Positions 1 through 7,298 of a stretch of DNA of 33,752 nucleotides are shown here, one piece after another (within the stretch, counting starts at the first letter, position 1; every line of letters starts with the position of its first letter). The notes beneath the pieces were generated by a model that did no database searches, had not been told where the DNA came from, and worked only from the letters and a program-made list of their open reading frames with translations. Origin of the DNA: VRUE01 sp045805805 (GTDB lineage Bacteria > Actinomycetota > Thermoleophilia > Solirubrobacterales > 70-9); the NCBI GenBank assembly GCA_045805805.1, contig JBJMKO010000139.1, positions 1 to 33,752 on the forward strand, read 5' to 3'. The position numbers were made by a program, and so were the translations under genes.

Positions 1-138
1 GGCAAGTCCGTGATGGTCTGCGGACGCGCTTCGCGCTTGAGTGTCCGGCGACCCAGGGCCACTCGCCCTCTCCGGTATGGGCGGGATCTGGGCGGATTGG
101 GTCAGGCGCTCAGCCCTTGCAGCTCGCTTTGGAGCTTG
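1..138. other. Window edge, no gene seen
   Basis: This stretch lies downstream of the antiporter stop codon on the minus strand. The short open frames here have no recognisable protein character. I see no tRNA, no clear terminator and no repeat shared with the rest of the window. Confidence 0.5.
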
Positions 139-1344
139 TTAGGTCTCGGAGTTCGAGGGGAGGCCGACGCGTTTTGCCATCCATTTGGCGCCTACGGTGT
201 CGGTTAGGCCGTGGGCGACTATTGAGGCGACGATGGCTATTGCGGCGATGTCGAAGATCAGGGTGGCGTCGCCTACGTCTGACTTGAGGACGAAGAGGGC
301 GAAGAGCATCGAGGCGACCCCCTTGGGGCCGAACCAGGCCATGAAGAGCTTCTGGGGGCGGGGGATGCCGGTGCGGATGAAGGAGAGCATCACAGCGACT
401 GGGCGTGCGATGAGCAGGGCGAAGACGACGAAGAGGACCAGCGGCGGGATGCTGTGGTGGAAACCGGTGGCGACGATCAGGGCGCCGAAGACGAAGAAGG
501 TGAGCACCTGGAGGATCGCGCTGGTGTTCTCCGCGAACTCGACGAAGCCGTCGGGCACGTCGCGCTCGGTCGCCGCCATTGCGATGCCGCAGACGAAGGC
601 GGCGATCAGGCCGTTGCCGAAGGTGACGTCGGCGAGGCCGAAGGCGAACAGGGCAAAGCCGACGGCGTAGATCCCCTCATAGCGCTGAGTCAGCCCGCCC
701 CCCGGCAGGCGATGGTGCAGGCGCCCACCGAGGGCGCCCAGCCCGAGGCCGATTGCCGCTCCGACCAACGCCTCCCCGGCCAGCTTGGCGGCTTCGACCC
801 CGGCATCGCCGCCAGGCGAGGCGAGGACGAGGAAGAAGAGGACGAACGGCAGGGCGAGGCCGTCGTTGAGGCCGGACTCGAGGTTGAGCGTATGACGGAC
901 CGAGCTCGGCACCATTCGCGACGTCACCACGGCGGAGGTGACAACCGGGTCGGTTGGCGAGAGCACCGCAGCCAGCAGCAAGGCCTCGGCCCAGCTGAGG
1001 TCGGGAAAGAGAGCCTTGGCGGCCAGCCCCAGCAGCGCCATCGTGATCGGCATCGCGATCGTCAGCGCCCGTGCCACCGGGCTCCAGTGGCGGCGCAGCA
1101 ACTCGCGCTCGACGAACATCCCGTCGGAGAAGAGGGTCAGGATCAGCGCCAGCTCGACCAACTCGACGATCGACTCGCTGGTCGCGTCGACATGGACGAC
1201 GTCGGTGGCGGCGAGGGCGATCCCGAGCGCCACCGAGAGCACCGAGGCCGAGAGCACCGTCCCCCGCATCACTCCGGAGAGCGCGGCGACCACGGTCAGC
1301 AACCCGCCGAAGATCAGCACCGCGTCGCCGAAGCCAATGTCCAT
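139..1344 (-). CDS. CPA1-family Na+(K+)/H+ antiporter
   Basis: A polytopic inner-membrane protein of 401 residues, almost wholly hydrophobic, expected to exchange protons for Na+ or K+ and so help pH and salt balance. Two CPA1/NhaP hallmarks are visible: TDPV at about residues 131-134, and ESGLNDG at 156-162, whose Asn-Asp pair is the ion-binding site in this family. The length matches the membrane core of NhaP proteins, and no cytoplasmic regulatory domain (TrkA-C or CNMP) follows. The ATG at 1344 is preceded by TAGGTT (plus 1353-1358) only 8 nt away, which fits a leaderless or nearly leaderless mRNA. The gene stands alone: 39 nt separate it from the coiled-coil gene upstream. Cation specificity cannot be read from sequence. 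Confidence 0.9.
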   Translation of the reverse strand: MDIGFGDAVLIFGGLLTVVAALSGVMRGTVLSASVLSVALGIALAATDVVHVDATSESIVELVELALILTLFSDGMFVERELLRRHWSPVARALTIAMPITMALLGLAAKALFPDLSWAEALLLAAVLSPTDPVVTSAVVTSRMVPSSVRHTLNLESGLNDGLALPFVLFFLVLASPGGDAGVEAAKLAGEALVGAAIGLGLGALGGRLHHRLPGGGLTQRYEGIYAVGFALFAFGLADVTFGNGLIAAFVCGIAMAATERDVPDGFVEFAENTSAILQVLTFFVFGALIVATGFHHSIPPLVLFVVFALLIARPVAVMLSFIRTGIPRPQKLFMAWFGPKGVASMLFALFVLKSDVGDATLIFDIAAIAIVASIVAHGLTDTVGAKWMAKRVGLPSNSET

Positions 1345-1352
1345 GGGAACGG

Positions 1353-1358
1353 AACCTA
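1353..1358 (-). promoter_or_regulatory. Putative -10 box of the CPA1 antiporter gene
   Basis: TAGGTT on the minus strand lies 8 nt before the ATG at 1344, so transcription would begin at or next to the start codon. No convincing -35 was seen. The call rests on the same spacing recurring before several other genes in the window. Confidence 0.35.
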
Positions 1359-1383
1359 GAGCACCGGTCGGCCTCGAGAGTCG

Positions 1384-1707
1384 CTAGAAATGCGCGGTGG
1401 CGAAGAGCGCCGCGAAGGCGGCGACGATGCCCGCCAAGGTGATGATCAGCGAGTTCTGGAGCAGGTCGAAGCGCGCTTCCAGCCGGTTGAAGCGCCCCTC
1501 GACATGGTTGAAGCGTTCGTCGACGTGGTCGAAGCGTTCGTCGACCTGTTTGAACCGCATCTCGACCTGCTCGAACCGCATCTCGACCTGCTCTGCGAAT
1601 CGATCAAGGCGGTCGTCGACCCGCTCGAAGCGCCTGTCGACCTGCTCTGCGAATCGATCGATGCGGTCGTCGTTCCAGTTCACCTTCGTGGCTTGCCTCC
1701 ATGTCAT
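1384..1707 (-). CDS. Small heptad-repeat coiled-coil protein with C-terminal membrane anchor
   Basis: A 107-residue protein of unknown function. Its middle, about residues 20-80, is a run of near-identical 7-residue units such as VDERFDH, VDERFNH and VEGRFNR. These are charged and heptad-spaced, so a long coiled coil is expected. The last 25 residues (about LIITLAGIVAAFAALF) form one hydrophobic helix, giving a tail-anchored topology with the coil in the cytoplasm. The DNA shows matching 21-nt tandem repeats at about 1500-1650. The start is uncertain. The ATG at 1707 is only 3 nt from a TAGCGT box (1711-1716). A GTG at 1683, with a GGAGG 12 nt upstream, is a good alternative and would give 99 residues. 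Similar short coiled-coil membrane proteins are common and mostly uncharacterised. Confidence 0.7.
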   Translation of the reverse strand: MTWRQATKVNWNDDRIDRFAEQVDRRFERVDDRLDRFAEQVEMRFEQVEMRFKQVDERFDHVDERFNHVEGRFNRLEARFDLLQNSLIITLAGIVAAFAALFATAHF

Positions 1708-1772
1708 CCGACGCTAGCAGACAAAATGTTACACATAGCGCACGAAAGTGTGCCGGACGGATGTGCGAGCAA

Positions 1773-2803
1773 TCAGCCCTGCGGACCGAGCAGGTCGCGC
1801 TCGATCAGCAGCTCCGCCACCTGCACGGCGTTGGTCGCCGCGCCCTTGCGCAGGTTGTCTCCCGCCACCCAGAGGTTGAGCGTGCGCTCCTGGCCGGGGT
1901 CGCGGCGCACTCTGCCGACGAGGACCTCGTCGCGACCGGCGGCATCGACCGCCATCGGGTAGGCCCCCGCAGCGGGGTCGTCGACGACGATCACGCCGGG
2001 GGAGTCGGCGAGCAGGGCGCGGCAGGCATCCGGCGAGAGGTCCTCGCGGGTGCGGACGTTGACCGACTCCGAGTGGCCGCTGACCACCGGCACCCGGGCG
2101 CAGGTGGCGGAGATCGCCACCTCCTCCCCCACGCCGAGGATCTTGCGGGTCTCCGCCATCACCTTGCGCTCCTCGGTTGTGTAGTCGTCGCCGTCCTTGA
2201 AGACCTCGACCTGAGGCAAGACGTTGAAGGCGATCCGGTGCGGATAGATCCGCGGCGGCGGAACCTGCTCGCCGGCGAGGACCGCCCGCGACTGCGTTTG
2301 CAGCTCCTCGATCGCTCGCTGGCCGGTCCCGGAGACCGCCTGGTAGGTGGAGACGACGAGGCGCTCGAGGCCGACCGCGCGGTGGATCGGCGCCAGCGCC
2401 ATCATTGCCACCATCGTCGTGCAGTTGGGGTTGGCGACGATGCCCTCGTGCGAGTCGGCGGCCTCCGGGTTGACGCCCGCGACGACCAGCGGCACGTCCT
2501 CGTGCATGCGCCAGTAGCTGGTGTTGTCGACGACGACCGCGCCGGCCTCGACCAGCCGCGGCGCCCACTCGGCGCTGATCGTGCCGCCGGCCGAAGAGAG
2601 GACGACGTCGAGGCCCTGGATCGTCTCCGGGCTGAGTACCCGGCACTCCAGTCTCGACCCGTTCCACTCGATCTCGCGCCCGGCCGAGCGCTCCGAGGCG
2701 AATGGCACCACCTCGGCCGCCGGGAAGTCCCGTTCGGCGAGCACCTCGAGGATGGTCGAGCCGACGGCGCCGGTGGCCCCCAATACTCCTACCCGGTACC
2801 CGT

Positions 2804-2807
<4 letters not shown>
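1773..2807 (-). CDS. asd: Aspartate-semialdehyde dehydrogenase
   Basis: Catalyses NADPH-dependent reduction of aspartyl-4-phosphate to aspartate semialdehyde, the branch point to lysine/diaminopimelate, methionine and threonine. The 344-residue length is typical. The N-terminal GATGAVG loop (residues 10-16) binds the nucleotide. The catalytic cysteine is Cys129 in NPNCTT. A YQAVSGTGQ segment follows in the expected place. The gene overlaps the lysC stop by four bases (ATGA), so the two are translationally coupled and form a classic lysC-asd operon. No frameshift or missing residue was noticed. The 65 bp after the stop lead into the promoter of the coiled-coil gene. Confidence 0.97.
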
Positions 2808-4105
<1,298 letters not shown>

Positions 4106-4114
4106 GGACGGTTG

Positions 4115-4120
4115 AGGATA
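4115..4120 (-). promoter_or_regulatory. Putative -10 box of lysC
   Basis: TATCCT on the minus strand lies 9 nt upstream of the lysC ATG at 4105. The predicted transcript start is within 2-3 nt of the start codon. Confidence 0.4.
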
Positions 4121-4153
4121 GTCGCCCCTCGAGAACGGGCGCCGCCCTGCTGA

Positions 4154-4205
4154 GCCCAGCCGTGCCGTGCCGGTACGTAACGACTGCTGAGCAGTCGCGC
4201 TGGGC
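4154..4205. repeat. Nested inverted repeat between lysC and the 88-aa gene
   Basis: The outer arms GCCCAGC (4154-4160) and GCTGGGC (4199-4205) enclose an inner perfect palindrome, CGACTGCT-G-AGCAGTCG (4181-4197). The outer right arm overlaps the stop codon of the upstream small gene. It could end that transcript, or the inner palindrome could be an operator for lysC. There is no T run. Confidence 0.5.
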
Positions 4206-4471
4206 TACTCGCCGCTGCCGCCGAGATTGCCGAGCATCGCGTGCTCGGCCATGCGGATCAGGCCGAGGGCCATGTGCGGGCGCATGTCGCTGGTCCGCAC
4301 CCGCACGTGGGAGCCATGCGGGCCGACGACCTCGACGATCGTGCAGACGTCGCCGATCTGGCAGTCCTCGCCGTAGTCGGCTTCGAGCGCCTCCATCTGC
4401 GCGGTCACCACCTGGCCCATCTTGCTCTGGTCGATCGGCATCTCCTTGCAGACTACATGCGCCTGCCCCAA
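4205..4471 (-). CDS. Small conserved-looking protein of unknown function
   Basis: An 88-residue soluble protein I do not recognise. After a poorly defined N-terminus it has an acidic segment around EADYGEDCQIGD. A beta-rich core follows (VCTIVEVVGPHGSHVRVRTS, about residues 42-61), and then a helical tail containing HMALGLIRMAEHAMLG. Two cysteines and several histidines are present but not in a known metal motif. The longest frame begins with TTG at 4471. ATG codons at 4441 and 4420 are alternatives, and none has a well-spaced ribosome binding site. It lies between the MerR-type regulator and lysC on the same strand. Codon use is like its neighbours, so I believe it is a gene, but no role can be assigned. 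Confidence 0.6.
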   Translation of the reverse strand: MGQAHVVCKEMPIDQSKMGQVVTAQMEALEADYGEDCQIGDVCTIVEVVGPHGSHVRVRTSDMRPHMALGLIRMAEHAMLGNLGGSGE

Positions 4472-4565
4472 AGCTGGGAACCGAGGTTGAACACGGTGCC
4501 GCCGAAGGCCGAGAGACGGATTGGCGTAGCCGATCGGGGCTCCAGGTCGAAGAGTTCCTGCTGCG

Positions 4566-5453
4566 CTAGGCGAAGGCCTGGACGGCGCGGCGGCGCAGGT
4601 CCGCGTTGAGCATTCCCGTCACCTCGCTCGGCGCGGATCCCGCGGAGGGGACCGCGTCGCCGATCAGGCCGCTGGCGCGGAAGCCGAAGAGGGGAGCGTC
4701 GAAGCCGACCTCGCGGATCTTGCGGACCAGCTTGACGGCGCCGGCAGTGTCGGCGCCGGGACCGCAGAGGACGATCGCGGTCGGGTCGAGGGCGCGCAGG
4801 GCGCGCTCGAGGCGCTCGTCGCCGAGCCCGTTGGAAAGCATCAGGACGCGGAAGCCGGCCCGGCGCAGGGTGAGGTCGAGCGCCTGAGCGTGGACCGCCT
4901 CGGCATCGGAGCCCTGGCTGGAATCGAGCAGCAGGATCCCGGCGGGGCGGGAGGCAGCGGAGGCGAGGCGGCGGGCGCCGTGCAGCCAGCCAGTCGCCCA
5001 GCGCGAGGCGAACTCCAGCTCGGCCTCGCGATCTGGATCGGCGGCGAGCCGGTCGACGGCCGGCAGCAACAGCTCCTCGACCGTGCGCTCCAGCGGGCGC
5101 AGGGCCAGGCTCTCCTCGACGGCACGATTGGCGGCCTCCTCGTCGAAGCTCTCCAGCGCCGCAAGCAGGTTTCCGTTGCTGGCCGGCGCCGCCTGGCGCT
5201 GGCGGGCAAGCTCGATCGCCGAGGAGATGTTGCCGGTCTGGGCCAGAGCATCGCGCAGGGTCTGCAGCTCGACCAGCTCGTAGTTGCGGTGGTTGCCCAC
5301 CGTGCGCTTCGGGACCGGATAGCCGTAGCGGCGCTCCCAGCTGCGCAGCGTGTTGGGGCTGACCCCAAGCACTTCGGCGGCGGCGTTTGTTCGTATTCCT
5401 GGCATCGGATCGGTTTCGGGGACTGCGCAGCGCTGTTCGCCGCGGTGCAGCAT
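4566..5453 (-). CDS. MerR-family regulator with CarH-like C-terminal domain
   Basis: A 295-residue transcription factor. Residues about 18-75 form a MerR-type winged helix (AAEVLGVSPNTLRSWERRYG, then the KRTVGNHRNY wing). A helical region and a Rossmann-like C-terminal domain follow, laid out as in the B12-dependent photoreceptors CarH and LitR. In those proteins a His in an H-x-x-G motif ligates cobalt. The corresponding place here appears to be EAVHAQALDLTLRRAGFRVL, where His is kept but Gly is replaced. The helical-bundle Glu-His pair is not evident either (ELEFASRW). Loss or change of cobalamin binding is therefore possible. The ATG at 5453 has GGTGGGAGA just upstream. An ATG at 5405 is an alternative. 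The genes it controls are not evident from context. Confidence 0.85.
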   Translation of the reverse strand: MLHRGEQRCAVPETDPMPGIRTNAAAEVLGVSPNTLRSWERRYGYPVPKRTVGNHRNYELVELQTLRDALAQTGNISSAIELARQRQAAPASNGNLLAALESFDEEAANRAVEESLALRPLERTVEELLLPAVDRLAADPDREAELEFASRWATGWLHGARRLASAASRPAGILLLDSSQGSDAEAVHAQALDLTLRRAGFRVLMLSNGLGDERLERALRALDPTAIVLCGPGADTAGAVKLVRKIREVGFDAPLFGFRASGLIGDAVPSAGSAPSEVTGMLNADLRRRAVQAFA

Positions 5454-5488
5454 TCTCCCACCTGAAATCCAGGTTTACGCAAGTTATG

Positions 5489-5509
5489 GACAGATTTCCG
5501 GAATCTGTC
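5489..5509. repeat. Inverted repeat between GGDEF and MerR-like genes
   Basis: GACAGATT (5489-5496) and AATCTGTC (5502-5509) are perfect 8-bp arms around a 5-nt loop. They start at the stop of the GGDEF gene and lie 36 bp before the MerR-like start. A smaller repeat, ACCTG-N5-CAGGT, lies nearer the start. Either could be an autoregulatory operator or a weak terminator. Confidence 0.45.
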
Positions 5510-6224
5510 AGCGATCTTGCAGGGCGCCGACGCCCACCGGCTGACCCACCGCGCGGGCCCGCCACATCGCCTCGTCGGCCTTGCGGAGCAGCTCGTCGGC
5601 GTCGTTGCCGTGCTCGGGGCAGGCGACGACGCCGGCCGAGATCGCGATCCGCAGCCCCCCGGCCGCCTCCAGCTCGTCAAGCAGCCGCAGCAGCCGCTCG
5701 GTCATCTGCACGCCCTGGACCGTGCTCAGGTTCGGTGCCAGCACGCAGAGCGCGTCCTCCTCGAGGCGGAAGGTCTCATCGACGAGACGGACGCTGTCGC
5801 GAAGCGCCGCCCCGACCACGGCCAGCATCGTCTCCTGGCCGTCGCCGTCGCCGCCCTCGCGCGTCCCCGGCCCGTCGACGTCGAAGACGACCAAGCCGAA
5901 GGGGTGCCCGTAGCGCTTGTTCGTCTCGACCAGCTGGTCGAGACGCCGGCGCATATGGCCGGGCTGGAAGAGGCTGGCGTGAGCTTCCGGAGCCGAGCCG
6001 TTTCCCGGCCGCTCGCAGACCGCGGTGACCGCCGTGGCCGTCACCGAGCCGAACTCCTCGGCGAGCCTCTGGGCCGCATCGGCGAACGACCCGGCGTCGT
6101 CACCGCCGATCTCATCCCGCAGCTTCGCCAGCAGCGATGCCTGCAGCGCCGAGACGTCCCGGGCGACCTGACCCGCCGACGATCCACCGCCCATGCCTTC
6201 ACCGGTTGGGATCCGAGTCGCCAC
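5508..6224 (-). CDS. Degenerate GGDEF-domain protein, probable c-di-GMP receptor or inactive cyclase
   Basis: A 238-residue soluble protein. The first 90 residues are helical and unrecognised; residues about 91-232 have the GGDEF fold. The catalytic GGDEF signature is replaced by EEDAL (155-159). The usual DxDxFKxxND substrate and metal segment has become DVDGPG followed by a Gly/Asp-rich stretch. The c-di-GMP inhibitory-site motif RxxD is retained as RLVD (146-149), exactly five residues before the altered signature, and the preceding Arg (FRL) is kept. Cyclase activity is therefore very unlikely, while nucleotide binding is possible. The start is GTG at 6224. It lies 139 bp downstream of recR and 54 bp before the MerR-like gene. 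Its partner is unknown. An HD-GYP protein encoded at 23784-25190 also belongs to c-di-GMP metabolism. Confidence 0.82.
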   Translation of the reverse strand: MATRIPTGEGMGGGSSAGQVARDVSALQASLLAKLRDEIGGDDAGSFADAAQRLAEEFGSVTATAVTAVCERPGNGSAPEAHASLFQPGHMRRRLDQLVETNKRYGHPFGLVVFDVDGPGTREGGDGDGQETMLAVVGAALRDSVRLVDETFRLEEDALCVLAPNLSTVQGVQMTERLLRLLDELEAAGGLRIAISAGVVACPEHGNDADELLRKADEAMWRARAVGQPVGVGALQDR

Positions 6225-6315
6225 GAGAAGACCTTGTCGGAAGCGACGGACGCCAGGGCCGCAAAAGTCCGCTATTTGCGAAATGACAAACGTCTAGAAA
6301 GCTTGTCCGTCCACA

Positions 6316-6351
6316 GGCCTTCCGGCCCTCCCGGCCGGGACATTTTGTCCC
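6316..6351 (-). terminator. Stacked hairpins after recR, possible terminator
   Basis: GGGACA-TTT-TGTCCC (6337-6351) is a perfect 6-bp hairpin. It is followed on the minus strand by GGCC-rich inverted repeats (6316-6336). They begin 13 bp after the recR stop. There is no T tract, so this would be a non-canonical terminator. Confidence 0.35.
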
Positions 6352-6363
6352 CTGAGACCTGGG

Positions 6364-6966
6364 CTAATCGAGGCTGCGACGGCCGGCGAAGGCCTTGCCC
6401 AGGGTGACCTCGTCGGCGTGCTCAAGGTCGGCGCCGACCGGCAGGCCGCTGGCGAGGCGGGTCACCGCGACCTGTCCGCGCAGGCGATCGGCGATGTGCA
6501 ATGCGGTCGCCTCTCCCGTCGTCGTCGGGTTGGTGGCGAGGACGACCTCGCGCACCTCGCCGGCCTCGACCCGGCGCAGCAGCTCGGCGATCTTCAGGTC
6601 TTCGGCGTCGATGCCGTCGATCGGCGAGAGGGCGCCGCCGAGCACGTGGTAGAGGCCGCGGTACTCGTGCGTGCGCTCGATCGGGATCACGTCGGCGGGC
6701 TCCTCGACCACGCAGATCGTCGAGCGGTCGCGATTCGAGTCCATGCAGATCCGGCAGCGCGGCCCCTCGGAGAGGTTGAAGCACTCCTCGCAGAGACCGA
6801 CCTTCTCCTTCACCTCGGTTATCGCCGCCGAGAGCGCCGCCGCCTCCTCGTCCGGCGCACGCAGGATGTGGAAGGCGAGGCGCTGCGCCGTGCGCTGGCC
6901 GATCCCCGGCAGCCGCGAGAGCTCCGCGACCAGCCGGGCGAGCGGTGCCGGGCCCTCCGTGCTCAC
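6364..6966 (-). CDS. recR: Recombination mediator protein RecR
   Basis: With RecO and RecF it loads RecA at gaps in single-stranded DNA. The 200-residue length is standard. In order: a helix-hairpin-helix (LSRLPGIGQRTAQRLAFHIL, about 14-33), a four-cysteine zinc finger (CEEC...CRIC, about 59-74), and a Toprim domain beginning ICVVEEPADVIPIE (about 84-97). The C-terminal region contains TTTGEATA and GLPVGADLEHADEVTLGKAF. The start is a GTG at 6966 that overlaps the ybaB stop (GTGA). It is therefore the last gene of the dnaX-ybaB-recR operon, an arrangement seen in many bacteria. Confidence 0.98.
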   Translation of the reverse strand: MSTEGPAPLARLVAELSRLPGIGQRTAQRLAFHILRAPDEEAAALSAAITEVKEKVGLCEECFNLSEGPRCRICMDSNRDRSTICVVEEPADVIPIERTHEYRGLYHVLGGALSPIDGIDAEDLKIAELLRRVEAGEVREVVLATNPTTTGEATALHIADRLRGQVAVTRLASGLPVGADLEHADEVTLGKAFAGRRSLD

Positions 6967-7298
6967 ATTCCCGGCAGGCCGCCGAGCCCGCCGGTGATCC
7001 CGCCCATCTTCGAACTGGCCAGCTCCTGGGCGGCGCGCAGGCCCTCGTTGACGGCCGCCTGCACCATCTCGGCGAGCATCTCGGCGTCCTCGGGATCGAT
7101 CGCCTCGGGATCGATGACGAGCTCGCGCAGAGTCAGGTCGCCCCCCATCTTCACCTTGACCATGCCGCCGCCGGCACTGGCCTCGACCACCTCGTCTTTG
7201 AGCGCCTCCTGCGCCTGCAGCATCTCGTTCTGCATCTGCTGCGCCTGCTTCATCAGCGCATTTACGTCGAAGCCACCGGGTGCACCGCCTCTAGCCAC
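6963..7298 (-). CDS. ybaB: YbaB/EbfC nucleoid-associated protein
   Basis: A 111-residue DNA-binding protein of the YbaB/EbfC family, which forms dimers shaped like tweezers and coats the nucleoid. The typical features are present: a Gly-rich start, a Gln/Met-rich helix (MKQAQQMQNEMLQAQEAL, about 15-32), the VEASAGGGMVKVKMGGDL strand region, and a C-terminal helix ending in a Gly-rich tail. The GTG start at 7298 shares one base with the dnaX stop (TAGTG) and has a strong AAGGAGG 8-9 nt upstream. The 4-nt overlap with recR completes a tightly coupled three-gene operon. Confidence 0.95.
   Translation of the reverse strand: MARGGAPGGFDVNALMKQAQQMQNEMLQAQEALKDEVVEASAGGGMVKVKMGGDLTLRELVIDPEAIDPEDAEMLAEMVQAAVNEGLRAAQELASSKMGGITGGLGGLPGM

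Noticed and set aside
1500..1650. CRISPR-like array
   Set aside because: The 21-nt repeats are contiguous without spacers and encode coiled-coil heptads.
4106..4204. Lysine riboswitch upstream of lysC
   Set aside because: The probable transcript start is within a few bases of the ATG and the gap is too short for the element.
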